DNA of 37,217 nucleotides, taken from Apostichopus parvimensis. Taxonomy: Eukaryota; Echinodermata; Holothuroidea; Aspidochirotida; Stichopodidae. Location: NCBI GenBank assembly GCA_000934455.1, contig KN896145.1, forward strand, positions 1-37,217, written 5' to 3'. Within the stretch, counting starts at the first letter, position 1; every line of letters begins with the position of its first letter. Made by a program: the position numbers and the translations under genes. A model generated the notes under the pieces. It saw nothing but the letters and a program-made list of their open reading frames with translations, did no database searches and had not been told where the DNA came from. This document shows, one piece after another, positions 10,643 to 21,537 of the stretch.

Positions 10643-10901
10643 TCATGCTTAATTGTCAAACTATATTGAAAAAAAAATCACATAAGCTTGTGTAGAGCTA
10701 TTTATTCTGAAGTAATCACAAATTATGACGATGTTAAAAACCATTGCTAATATACCGAACTGTATTTGTCTCTAAGCTGGAGGGGGTGGAGTGACTCGGG
10801 GGGGGGGGGTAATTGCAATATATAATTTTTACAAGGAATGGAGACATCAACAAGCAGAGATGACGAAACTATGTACGTTATCGTATGTATTTAATACTTA
10901 C

Positions 10902-12418
10902 GTCATGACTTGATGCTATCTGCAGGAGTTGAATGGTCGACCTCTGGAGTAACTTGGTGTCATCCCTGCTGATTCTTAGTCGCTTAGAACACAGCTCTTT
11001 AACAGTCTCCATGATGTCATCAAACTTTCCACTTTGTTCCAGAATACAAAGAATGGCAAACTTATCACCCCCTTTCTTGCTCTTCAAGTATTCGATGATA
11101 TTACTTCCAGCTCCAGAGTTTAGTCCACAAGCAAACCGAAAGACGTATTGGAGGTCAAATGGATCCATCTTACCGAGACTTGGTTCTAGTTCAGCTGGAT
11201 CTTTCACACCTGCAGCGATACCCGTCAAATGAAACGATGCGAACCATTCACAGAATATTTTATGGTAAAAACTGACCTCAGTCTTGGTCTGGATGTTGTT
11301 ACCGGGAGTATCTGATCCATCTGTAATAACAAAGACCTCCTCCTCTACTAAAATACCAACGCGGATATGATGATCATAAAAGCCTTCACCTAGTCGTTTG
11401 CTGAGCGACACTTTCTCCCAGACAATTTGTTGATTCTCTTTGCTGAGTCCTTCGAAAGCAATTTTACTAAGTTCTTCGTGTTTAGCTTCGAACTTTGCTG
11501 CGTATCTTTCAACGTTGTATTCTTCTGCTTTGTTTCTTGTGTGATGGTGGAAACATCTCATCATGTAGCGAAAGAAATCAGTGACAGATTTGAATTTCTG
11601 AAAATCTTCCCTTTCATGTGTCATGTGAGAAAACATAGAAAAGAAGAGAGGAACCTGACAGAGGTCATCAAGAATGACGTTTTCCTTGAGACCTTTCTTG
11701 ACTTTAGCAACAGCCTTCTCATTATTTCCACAGACAGCCTTTCTGATGTACTCATCACGGGCAGCGTCATCAAAACCAGTCAATTTAATTCGGTTTGTAT
11801 TGGATTTATCATATTCCTTTGGTAAGTACCTAGTTGTCAAGGTAACATCGGACTCAGAAAACATCTGTAACATCATTATACGTCCCACGTCATTTTCTTG
11901 GTCCTTCTCTGGGTATTCATCATAACCATCTAACTGAAATGCAACTGACCTGCAACTCTCTATTATTTCCCTAATGTCTCTTATCTTGACTCTTCTTTCG
12001 TCAGGTATTAGATACAATTTGATTGCTTTTAATATGGACGTCACATTACCCATCTGTCTCAGTTTAAGTAGGATTAGAATCTCTACGTCATAGAGAGGAG
12101 AGTCCGGAACACCATTACACCAGTCATAGGCTAGCTGCAGCGTAAGAGTAGATTTGCCATACCCTGGTTCACCTTCTATGATACGTCTGTTAGATCTCAT
12201 ACGAGAATCGGTAAAAATGTTTTTGTATGATTCTAAACGTTCCCATTGTATATCTTTATCATATGATGCGGCTCCTACAACCGACGCATTGACACCACTC
12301 TCTACGAAGACATTATCTACACAATAAAGTCTTTCTTTGATATAAGGAATAGGTTTTACTCCGTTATACTGGACTTTATATTTCTTCTTTAAAGCTTTTA
12401 TCAGTATTTGTTTCTTCT
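10902..12418 (-). CDS. NLR gene A, NACHT-domain exon
   Basis: 1517-nt exon (phase 1 in, phase 0 out) coding about 505 residues of a STAND-class ATPase. The Walker A GEPGYGKST lies at 12147-12173. The Walker B LDGYDEY follows about 80 residues later. VTLTTRYLP fits the sensor-1 strand, and HKIFCEWFASFHL matches the winged-helix/superhelical motif usual in animal NLRs. The exon ends METVKELCSK...IASSHD at a GTAAGT donor. NACHT proteins bind ATP and oligomerise in the cytosol on sensing infection or damage. The open frame runs to an ATG at 12479, but a strong pyrimidine tract and ACAG acceptor at 12419, and the identical arrangement in gene B, favour splicing from exon 13048-13288 (codon GAG split 1/2). 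Both nucleotide-binding motifs look intact. Confidence 0.93.
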
Positions 12419-13047
12419 CTGTGAGAAAAACGAGGAGAGTAAATACTGAGTTATTTCCCATTGTAGGGACTATTCTCATCGACAGCTTTGTAAAGGTGAA
12501 ATACGCTTATAAATTTCATACAGAGATTCTTTAGGAAGAAATCTGACAACGCATGTGTAAGTCATTGAAGAGAACATCGGTAAAAATGACAAAAATCAGT
12601 ATAAAATCGTAAATTATATACTTAGGGCATTCGTCAATCTGCAAGTATATAAAACGTGGTTAGAAATTGTAGAAGTATACCTTGCTATTTATTACAAAAA
12701 CAGAATCTAATCGTTATTTGTTCATGAACTGAAATTCTATTCTGGTTTATAGTTAAAGTCCATTTCTGTTCTCTTTTTTCGGGGGGGGGGGGGGGGGGGG
12801 TAGTTGTTGTGGGAGAATCATATTAAGTAATACGTGAGGAGGGTACAGTTTGCAAATATTGTTCCGCTCTTTTCGAAAAATGCTCTTAAAGCAAACATAA
12901 ATACAATTCCATGTATACTTCAACATTAAAGAAGCAAGCAAAGTAAAATAAACATCGGAATTTATTGTAACTATATGTTCAAAATAATAATTAAGTATTA
13001 ACGTTGTTCTTTTACAAGTTTAAAATAGAAAGAATAGCACACCGTAC
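12419..13047. other. First coding intron of gene A
   Basis: 629-nt intron with GTACGG donor and TTTTTCTCACAG acceptor. It carries a 20-base G run on the plus strand (12781-12800), a C run in the transcript. Nothing else recognised. Confidence 0.7.
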
Positions 13048-13288
13048 CTTCCAAAGTCTGTGGTTCCGCCGTATCTTCAACAATTACTGATGCTTCCTCT
13101 GATGGATCGTCGTTGCTAGCCGACAAAGATGGAGTTCTTCTGGATGATTGAACATCTTCTTCGGTCTTTGCTGGTTGAGCGGCTGACGTCACATTATCCT
13201 GTTGGGATGTTTGTGACGTCAAATTAGGCTTCTTCGTTGACTGACTCTTAGTCTTTCCCCCTTTCTTCCTTGAACTTTTGTTTCCCAT
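13048..13288 (-). CDS. NLR gene A, first coding exon with myristoylation-type N terminus
   Basis: Starts at ATG in a good context (AAG ATG G) with an in-frame TAA two codons upstream. It codes 80 residues plus one base of the next codon, and the GGAAG|GTACGG donor gives the phase 1 needed by the NACHT exon. The protein begins MGNKSSRKKGGKTKSQSTKK. Gly2, Ser6 and basic residues at 7-9 fit the N-myristoyltransferase consensus, and the Lys/Arg cluster is the usual second membrane signal. The rest is Ser/Thr/Gln/Glu-rich and looks disordered, with no death-fold domain. This suggests a membrane-tethered NLR rather than one that signals through DEATH or CARD homotypic contacts. Splicing to the NACHT exon is inferred, not shown. 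Confidence 0.75.
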
Positions 13289-13636
13289 CTTTTACCATAA
13301 ATCTGTGTAATGTTACATATGAAACAACACATGAAAAATAATTGCGACGAACTCTGCAAAAATACCTGTTTATCATCATACTGGGGCTGAATAACAACGA
13401 CTATAAAAATATCTTTCTATAAGGAACTCCAATCTGATGATTGAAAGTTGCGTTTCATGTTTTGAATCTCTCATAACTGGGTAACGAACTTAGTATGTGC
13501 TGATAATCTAGAAAAATCAGTACAAAATGACATAAAACCACTAACGTTGGATAAACGTTTAACAATGCTGTAACATATTTTAGAGATTATATCATAATGA
13601 TTGAGGTTGCTACACGTTTAAAGGAAAATGACTTAC
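13289..13636. other. Probable 5' UTR intron of gene A
   Basis: AT-rich sequence between the start-codon exon and a strong CCAG|GTAAGT donor at 13636-13637. No coding potential seen. Confidence 0.4.
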
Positions 13637-13790
13637 CTGGACCATGATGTGACCAGCCGGTGATAATAGAAAATATCCGGACAGTAGGACACAAACTTAT
13701 GATCATCATTAAAGTTAAAATAATTAATTTACTGTCTATATCGAAGGAGTGGTCGTCCTCTCCGAGATACGCACTGTGCAATATGCACTA
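13637..13790 (-). other. Probable 5' UTR exon of NLR gene A
   Basis: The minus strand reads GGTCCAG|GTAAGTC, a near-perfect donor, just upstream of the coding exon. The region is more GC-balanced than its flanks. A 48-codon frame (starting MHSAYLGEDDHS) runs through it to the donor. It lacks recognisable domains and is followed by an in-frame stop before the MGNK start, so a non-coding leader is more likely. The left boundary is splice-defined; the transcription start is a guess. Confidence 0.4.
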
Positions 13791-13796
13791 TGCAGA

Positions 13797-13807
13797 TCAA
13801 AATGGCG
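13797..13807 (+). promoter_or_regulatory. YY1-like motif near the presumed gene A start
   Basis: CAAAATGGCGT matches the AAnATGGCG core of YY1 sites, which commonly sit at metazoan transcription starts. It lies directly upstream of the presumed 5' exon. On the plus strand the same ATG opens only a 20-codon frame, so a divergent gene is not supported. Confidence 0.25.
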
Positions 13808-14203
13808 TCTCTAAACGTTAAGTCGTATGATATCTGTACACTGCACGATCACTTTAAGAGTTAAATTCAAAGTTCATATTTGCATTTGTCGCACAGATTT
13901 AAGTGGGATTTATATTGTACACAGTTAATGCTTATCAAAAGTTTTTCTACATGGCTCGTGATAAACGTCGTTGTACCGTGCCTTTAAAGTAACATAACAA
14001 TGTCTTGTTATATTAAATACGTTTTATTACTTTTGGGTTTCTTGCGGTATGAGGTTAACCATTTATAGTAAATGTTAAGCGTACTTCTTTGTACTGTTCA
14101 ACGCATCACGTTCTTGTTCATTGGGCTAACAACAAATGTGGTATCTCACAAGTAATATGTTCCGTTAAATGTGGTCCATTTAATTCTCATTTTTATACAT
14201 TAA
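13808..14203. other. Intergenic, upstream of gene A
   Basis: AT-rich sequence with no exon, RNA gene or repeat that I can recognise. It would contain the upstream promoter region of gene A. Confidence 0.4.
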
Positions 14204-14530
14204 ATGTATTATTCCCTACCCCCTTCCCTTAATCCTCTCTTTGTCCTTCAACTGTTCATCTCCTACCTCTCCTCTTCCCCTGTTGGTTTCTTTCTTTCTT
14301 TTCTCCATCCCTTGTCTACTAACCCCCTTACATATATCTCTTTGTGTTCACCATGCTCATTAACCTGTCTGTATTCTGTGCGTGTTTTTGTCCCTTCTGT
14401 TACTTGTCATTTAGCCTTTGAAGAAGATCCTGCTAGGATCGAAACGTCAGGCCAACTTACTTTTACACATTCTCTTACACAGGCTCTTTAGTGGATAAGC
14501 AGTTTGCTAACAGTTTCATTTTATGTTGAT
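14204..14530 (+). mobile_element. Probable interspersed-repeat (retroelement) 3' region
   Basis: A C/T-rich stretch (14215-14345) leads into GAAGAAGATCCTGCTAGGAT-CGAAACGTC (about 14420-14448), then a TTTTACACATTCTCTTACAC tail. A motif of the form TGAAGA-stem-loop-CGAAACGTC is typical of repeated elements in marine invertebrates, notably Penelope-like and related retroelement ends. This identification is from memory of the motif style, not from a database match. A 95-codon plus frame covers the segment but is pyrimidine-driven low complexity. Confidence 0.4.
14418..14445 (+). ncRNA. Hammerhead-like motif (degenerate)
   Basis: TTGAAGA (14418-14424) is followed by GATCC-TGCTA-GGATC, a perfect 5-bp stem with a 5-base loop, and then GAAAC (14441-14445). 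This is the order CUGANGA - stem II - GAAA of hammerhead ribozymes. However, the first core C is a T and there is an extra A before the stem, so self-cleavage is doubtful. It may be a decayed copy. Confidence 0.3.
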
Positions 14531-17453
14531 TAAATATATTAATCAGAAAAAAGCGATGGAACCTCTAAAGGGTAGTACACGAATTTTTTTGAACCTCTCA
14601 TCTATGCAAAGAGTGTTATACATAAATCATAAAAATGGTACTGTCCCATTGTCTCATCGTTGCATTGATAACTTATGAAATAAAAGAGACATTGTTACTT
14701 ACTACTACAAACTCAATTAGTCGTCTTACTGCGTATATTACACTTTCGATCAATATTTGATTTAAGACCTGAAGGTAAATGCTTCAATGCGTTAAAAAGG
14801 TAACAATGTGTAGCATGACTTATAAATATTGCTGTTTCCGGCAAAGTGAATATCTTCACTTTTTAACAGAAATGGCCTAATATAGACCAACCACGTCATG
14901 AACGCAAATGATTTGATTACAACACTCTAATACGCCTAGATTTATGTTACTTCATATATTAGAGAGTGTAATGATTTGATCGTATTCATTTAAAGGTTTG
15001 CTATCAACAATTATCCTCATACTAGTTGCAAAGAAGATTAATTTAAAGCTGTTCGAAACTCCCTAGACATATAGGAATGCTTTTTGTAAAATATTCTAAG
15101 TTGTTAACTGTTATTTGTATTTGTTCCGTTTCTGGCTGTTTCAAGTACCTTACAAAATCATTACATCATTAAAATTAAATTGTCGGTGAATAATAAAACA
15201 CAAATACTTAGCCATAAAATGTTCATGAATCTTTATCTGCAGTTTACATGTAAGACTTTTAAGTATGACGCTATGCTGACCTTTGACACTGTACTGATGA
15301 GTTTGGATCCTTACCTGTCGTACACTGGTACAATCTCCATATAGATATTAAAATGATAACGTGTTGGTATTGGATGCTCAATATTAGATACGACGCCAAA
15401 TATAAACTACCTCAAACTATTAAAGGAACAAAGTCCATCAAAAACGAAACTTGCAGAGTGAATAAGTATTTTTGTCTCTAATAACAATGTAAAACCTGAT
15501 AACAAGCAACGAACGTTTGAAAACTTCTTGATAACGGTTTCTAAACGGTTAGGTGAAAATCGTGATTGTTTTCTATGGTGGATTTTCGTAAACTTTGACC
15601 TCAATAATGACAATGCGTTACATTCATTTCCCAATCGTCTGGTTCTACGTTCACTTTTCCTTGTTTTCATTTCAATCCTTATCAGGAAATATTTGTTCGA
15701 CTTTAGGTTACATCAGAGTAAAGTTGTTTCTTATTTGAAGAATGTTTCTTTCATCCGTTCACTTAGCAATATGTAATCATTAATATAATACACCATGTAG
15801 GATCAGGTTCAGAGGATGTCAGGTTCTTTTCCCGCCCCCCTCACCCTCGCCCTCTTTCAGCCACATGCAGAAAAAGTAAATAAATAAAGGACTTGTTAGC
15901 ACTTGCTTGTGCACCTGATTATAGATCTTACTTACAGCCTTAATATGTCTCAGAATACATCATTTCAAGTCTAACATTTACTTTTTCCTTGAGGAAGACC
16001 CCACACTCCTACATTACAGCCGGCTTTTTGTTTAAAATCCAACATCCGCCACTGCCATGTGTTAAATCATAAAATTAAAGGAACAGGTTATGTTCGATCA
16101 CCTTCTCAAAAAGCAAGGCCATACAAGATAGATCGTTCAACCCTCGCTGCTTTGATTCGTTTGATGTATGTCAGTGAAGTAATAAGTTGAATGAAAATGA
16201 AAAAAAAAACGTCACATGTGTTACCATTATAATTGCATTACGTCCTAACCCTCTTCTCGTCAGACAATTTTTAAGAAAAGGAAAACCTTAATTCAATTAG
16301 TCGACAACGTACTTTGCTTGAAAGACATTTTTTGCTTAGTTTGGCATGTATATGGCGCTGCGAGAGGAGGCCAGACATGGTCCACTGTTTGACGCACACG
16401 AAACTCCAGCTTGTCTCAAGATATACAAATATTCGGGGTTCTTTACCAGCAAAATATTATTATTTTTTGTAGCAAACCGTACAGTTATAACTTTGAAATA
16501 TGTGACTTTCATTAACGAGAATATCAATGAAATACATGGAGCAGACAAAGTTAATTGTTTCAAATAAGGTTACCAAGATTTGCCAACAAATTTCTTGTAC
16601 GCTACGCGCGAACCCATTGTCGCGCTCCGCTTGGATAGTATCAGAGAACAGACACGCGTCCCCACCATTATCCAAGACTGATCTGCGCAAATGACCGTCC
16701 TAGTGTATTTTGTAAAAACATGTTCATGAAAATAGAGTTAGGGAAGTATTTATCAAATTATTCTTTAAAAACGAAAAGAAAAGAAGGAAACTAATTAATT
16801 TACAGAAATTAATCTTTCTATTATTTATTTTGTGCTGGAAAAGCACTATAAAAGAGAACAAGGAATACGTTAAGCTGTTGTACCTTTCTTTTCCTTAAAG
16901 TGTTCTCCCTTGTAACTCCATCTACTTGACCGCCGCTAGGTCTTTGTCTCTGTCGGCCAATGAGCTCAGAGCCAATGGTAGTGTACTAAACCCACATTAT
17001 CTGAAATTCACTCCTAAGGCTCCGATGAAGTTACTTTTGGGCTTGTCTAAAAGACAATTTCTAATGTTATGCCTTAATAATCAGCAATAAAAACAAACCA
17101 ATCAATAAATAAGGAGTTTTTAAACTGAAAACAATGGAAAGGCAGTACTTCATGTGGCGTTCGCATTCGATTCTGTCAAAACTGTGTAATGACTGGTCAT
17201 GTGACACGTAAATGTATTTTATGTCTGGTGTGCCATTTTCCACTTTATCAATGAATGTAATAATAATTGGCATGAAAATATTCGGAGACCTCTGGATTAA
17301 GATCAAGATTACAGATTTCACTAACAGGCTATTTTCTGTATCACACATTTAACGAAATTGTCTTTAATTTCTTAGGTCAGAAATCTGAACTTCTGGGAAA
17401 TTTGAGAGCAAACTTGGATGACAAATGTGACAAATCATTTTTATGTAACATAC
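14531..17453. other. Intergenic AT-rich DNA
   Basis: No convincing gene. Two overlapping opposite-strand frames at about 15407-15776 (87 and 82 codons) and a pair at 16336-16690 occur, but they have no recognisable domain, splice context or poly(A) support. A small imperfect inverted repeat (ACACTCTAATA / TATTAGAGAGTGT) sits near 14923-14973. Confidence 0.4.
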
Positions 17454-17529
17454 CTGGCTTCATATCATGAGGATCAGGTTTGAACCAAAACCTCGGCTTT
17501 AAATCAGCCTGATCAACCTTAGACTGGTT
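17454..17529 (-). CDS. Candidate isolated exon (FWFKPDPHD)
   Basis: A 76-nt open segment lies between a CCTCCCCCCCTAG acceptor and a CCAG|GTATGT donor. It reads NQSKVDQADLKPRFWFKPDP then HDMKP, entering in phase 0 and leaving in phase 1. Composition and splice borders look coding. No partner exon was found, no family was recognised, and gene B appears to end upstream at 20713. It could be an exon of an unrecognised gene or part of a dispersed repeat. Confidence 0.25.
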
Positions 17530-20500
17530 CTAGGGGGGAGGGAGTGAGGTTGGGGTTTGTGGCTTCAGGTGGTAGCATGAGTCATTCAAAGAATGCATTA
17601 TTATACAGTATTTCTCGTAAGCTTTGAAAGGATTTATATGCACCGCGCAAATCTCGTTATGCATTGCGCAACTTTCGCCTTATAATGGTATTCACGCTAT
17701 ACTGCACGCATTGTTGCACAAACAGCTTAATAAAGTCTCAAAGTTCAACGAGTTAATAGTCGTCAATATGATTATATCAGCTCTCATATCTTCACACCTT
17801 GGTAAAATATTTGCTATATCGCTCGTCTCAAAAAGATTGTAAACGCAAAGTCTATAAAAACGAATCTCCTTAGATAAGAACAAACATATTTAGAGTTAAA
17901 TATAGTACTAAGGATAACAATTCACGAGATAGGACCAGTTTGTGACATTTGCCAGGAGAAGTTCACACTAGATCTGTAGTAATCGTCAAATTGTATGGTT
18001 TGAGAAGGACATATGGGTTGTTACTGTTGAACGAGATTCATGGTAATATAATCATATCTTATCCAGGAACCTGTCGTTTGCATGAACAGACTAAGTCCAT
18101 GCAATAGTGTGTTAACGTACTCTTAAAGATGACGAATGATAATAACCCGTCCATAATTATTTCAAAATAAAAATATAAATAACAACGACGAAAATTTGTA
18201 TGAAATTTTATTCGAATTAGTTTCATATGTTGTTCAAATTTTCTTTTTAAGTTTGATCGGAGAGAATGAGTTTATTGCTGTAATTTTTTAAATGCTGAGA
18301 TTGCTGTTCAATTATTACGTAGTGATTACGTTATTGCGTTGTTACATAAATCTTATTTTAATTGGTGCATTCGTTGCGAGACACAGACCAATATTTAGTT
18401 AGGTCAATATTTTGCACAATGAAGCTATTAAAAGGACAATTGCAGTAACAGCATTTCATATATAAAGACACCACACAATGAATGGACGTGGTAGAAATAA
18501 AAACGATGTGTTTCCTATTAAAGCTACGCCGAGTTCTTCTTATTAGAAACAAATGTTGTAATTAGATAATTTGGATATCTACGTCATAAACAAAATACAG
18601 AAAGTTGATGGCGACATTTAAATGAATATTAACTATTCAGTTTATACATTAACTTTAAGATATGTCTTTCATCCTGTCTTTGAATCTGTACCATTCAGTA
18701 CCGAGCACCGCTTCTATTAATAATAAACAGATAATAAAGTATTGACATGATAGGATGGTGTGCTTATACAGATTGCTTACCACCAAGTGAGGCAAAGTCC
18801 ACCCCCCCCCCAAAAAAAAAATACAGATGTAATAAGAGTAAACATATTTTACGTTTTTATGTATAGTTTAATATGAATATTAGCCAATATCATATAACGA
18901 ACAAGTGTTACAAACGAGTAAATACGCCTTGGATCTATGTCTAAATTTTAAATGATGAAAATATATTTTTTTCTTAATTGCTAAGGGGTCCGAGTATTGG
19001 AAATAGTTAAGAACTTTCTTTTGAGGTAAATACATAGCTATATCTGGAAGTTATTTAATCAGTTGTGTAATTACGTTAGTAGGTGAAGTTTATACCAGAT
19101 TTTGTACTAATAGCCATCTGATTAGAATTTAGTCATAAAATTTAAACAATGCAAAGACCAATAAAACAACAACAAAGAAATGACAGAACTATTTCTTTGT
19201 ACATATCTCGTAGGGTTACGTTATCAGCCGCATTTTATGTTACATTTGTATTACTTCATAAAGTGGGAGTCTTAGTATGAAAGTATCTTGTTGAGTCTAT
19301 TCCGTTATATTAACCTTTACGCGAGGGCTTGGAAAAGTGAAGAGTAGACAATACACACTGGTTCCTTTAAACAGTTAATCGAGACTGTTAATGTTTATAT
19401 AATATTTGATAATCACTATTTTTATACTCTGTGTACTTTATGTGTATCTCTGGTAAAAAAATAAAGACATCATACTGATACAATCTCTAGTATCAGCGTT
19501 CCTTAACTTACAGATGTAAATAAACCCCGATACATATCTGAAAATTAATGTAAGAAAGGCCTACACTTATATGTACTGAAAATAACAGAAACATCAACGT
19601 TACGACAAATACACAGAGCCATCCTAGTCACCAAAACCAACATCACGATGATTGAGTTAAATATCTTTCGCCAATCGCAAAAATCATAATTCTCACTTGA
19701 CGACATAGATAAAGTATTCCAGAGTTAAATGTAAAACCGATCATCAACGATTCTTTCACCCTGTAAGATCATCAATATTGAACATGTTGAAAACGTTCTG
19801 GAAAACAATACAGGTATCACGGCAGTCGTCATCGGCGTCACTTTAAGTTGTTTTGGATTGTAACAGTCTTTTACGGATGTAAAACTATGACCTCATCACT
19901 CTGAGAGCAATTCGGTGTTCTTAGGTGTAAATCCCTTCTTAGGTGTTGATATTCATTCTTATTTGACTCAAATTCAACTTTCTTCAGAGATACATAATAA
20001 ATAAAATAACCCTACTGCATCTTTGAGTTATAGAAAGTACATTAATAGTTAACTGCAATTAGTAGTCATGTTCCAGCGAAATGGGATATGTATAAGAAAA
20101 AGTCGCGTTCTTTGGGGATAATAACACTGCGCCCTTGTATAATAGTCAATGCCCATTATAAGGATGGATACATTTCTTTGCACATTGTAATCTGAAAAAG
20201 AAACAAATTCAATAACATTACAGAATTTTTTTATACATTTATGCATACTTTTGACATTTTTTTAAACCATGTTTGTAATAATGCACGTATGACCAGAAGC
20301 AAAATGTTTATTTACTCAGCATTACACCAACATATATAAGGATAATAATCATCACCGCGTTTAACGTAAGGTAATTAAATAACACAAGTGATTTATCTGA
20401 TTATCCGGCGACGATGTAAGTATAAGACCGCATCACTTCCGCGAGAAGCGTGGTGACGGAGTACTTATGTTTGTTTCTTATTACAATATACCTGTAATAA

Positions 20501-20536
20501 CCTCATTAATACCTAATTAATGCATATGACGTATCA
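17530..20536. other. Intergenic AT-rich DNA
   Basis: No exon, RNA gene or ordered repeat recognised. There is a C run followed by an A run at 18801-18821. Short frames here show no domain or splice support. Confidence 0.4.
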
Positions 20537-20542
20537 TTTATT
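20537..20542 (-). terminator. Poly(A) signal candidate for NLR gene B
   Basis: TTTATT on the plus strand gives AATAAA on the transcript, about 171 bases after the proposed stop codon at 20713-20715. Position and exact consensus make it a reasonable 3' end for gene B. Confidence 0.45.
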
Positions 20543-20712
20543 CTGCTTACTGAGAAAGTATAAATGTACTCTCTTCCGTGCAGGATGATACGTTATGTAG
20601 TGACTAGTCTTCTACATACACGCTTTACATACACATTACATACAACTATTATGCACAACGAGCGGAGATGTGGGACTGTCTCCTACAATCCTGAAACAGA
20701 TAGCAAAGGATA

Positions 20713-20787
20713 TTATAGCAGTATTGACACTATTTCACCTACCTCCCTTTCAAGTTCCTCGTCTGTCATCTGGGTGCCACTCGTGTG
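20713..20787 (-). CDS. NLR gene B, probable terminal exon
   Basis: After a CGTTTTATAG acceptor (phase 0), the frame reads HTSGTQMTDEELERE, then VGEIVSILL and a TAA at 20713-20715. The segment joins in phase to ...LNLQTGCWE of exon 21215-21273. An internal GAG|GTAGGT donor at 20742-20743 could end the exon after ELERE. However, the read-through gives a plausible amphipathic tail and an AATAAA lies downstream, so I prefer a terminal exon. The acidic TDEELERE helix has no assigned function. Confidence 0.6.
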   Translation of the reverse strand, partial: HTSGTQMTDEELEREVGEIVSILL

Positions 20788-21214
20788 CTATAAAACGACA
20801 CAGAAATGATGTGCTTAGTTTTCAAAGTAGCGATGATATTTAACAGATTTGGTTAACTGAAAACATCGTCTCCCTATAACTCAGTAAATTTTCTGAAAGC
20901 CATGGTTTGTGAAATTTTGGGAGTCATTGGTTACATCATTCCATTTTACCATATGAATACATTTTAGTTAATTACTATAATGTTGATATTACAATGTAAA
21001 TATACCGTCACATACTTGCGATCCTTAATGTAGATGAAGACGGCGTTTGTTCGTTCTTGTATATACTTGTATGATAACTTGTATTTATTGTTGGCGGTCC
21101 TTAAACATATTATGAAAACCTAACAAAAGAGATACAATGAACATAACATAAAATATTTTTTGTACTTAAATACGTAGTTAAAGTGAGAAAAATTGTTTCT
21201 AGGATAAAACTTAC
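20788..21214. other. Intron of gene B
   Basis: AT-rich, bounded by GTAAGTTTT donor and TTTTATAG acceptor. Nothing else seen. Confidence 0.6.
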
Positions 21215-21273
21215 CTCCCAACAACCAGTTTGTAGATTTAGACGAAAGGAGACGAGTGAAGGATACCACAGAA
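21215..21273 (-). CDS. NLR gene B, short post-LRR exon (LW...LQTGCW)
   Basis: 59-nt exon (phase 1 in, phase 0 out) with acceptor TTTGTAG and a consensus GGGAG|GTAAGT donor. It encodes LWYPSLVSFRLNLQTGCWE, the counterpart of LWPSHASQLDLQSGEWRK in gene A. Conservation of LW, P-S and LQ(S/T)GxW across the two genes, with unchanged phases, shows selection on this little segment. No known domain is recognised. Confidence 0.75.
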
Positions 21274-21505
21274 CTACAAATTAATAGAAAAACATTGACT
21301 TAATTATACGAGAGACACAAATATAATGATTAAACGTATGACACCGTATGATAACATCATTTGCAAATAACAAAGTGTATTACACTAAGCCTTTACAAAG
21401 GTGTAATTTATTTACAACTTCTAGGAAGTATTATATCAATACAGTTTACCCGGTATATTTTGTTTAGGTTACTCTGGCAATAATAATGAGATCTGATGCA
21501 AATAC

Positions 21506-21537
21506 CTTGTACTTTCTTTTCATGAAGCGTTGATAGC
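21506..21537 (-). CDS. NLR gene B, 32-nt microexon
   Basis: Between a TGATGTTTCCAG acceptor and an ACAAG|GTATTT donor lie 32 bases that carry ten codons, LSTLHEKKVQ, plus split codons on each side. The phases (2 in, 1 out) are exactly those of the 77-nt gene A exon 6792-6868. Both join LRR to the LW exon: ...SSV-A-LSTLHEKKVQ-V-LWYPS. The exon is 45 bases (15 codons) shorter than its gene A counterpart, so the frame is preserved. Confidence 0.65.

Noticed and set aside
10378-10695. Frames crossing the N block on both strands
   Set aside because: They consist of assembly-gap Ns and minisatellite units, so they are artefacts.
11427-11825. 132-codon plus-strand frame
   Set aside because: Complement of the gene A NACHT exon. 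The minus-strand frame has clear Walker motifs and splice support; the plus frame has none.
12428-12479. Upstream ATG of the gene A NACHT open frame (MRIVPTMGNN)
   Set aside because: The codons between 12479 and the acceptor form the pyrimidine tract of a strong splice acceptor, and gene B has the same arrangement, so this is probably intron rather than coding sequence.
14204-14491. 95-codon plus-strand frame
   Set aside because: Pyrimidine-rich Leu/Ser/Pro translation driven by base composition; the segment is better explained as a repeat end.
15407-15776. Overlapping 87- and 82-codon frames on opposite strands
   Set aside because: The minus frame has a basic start (MKTRKSERRTRRLGNE) that looked interesting, but there is no family match I recognise, no poly(A) signal and no partner exon.
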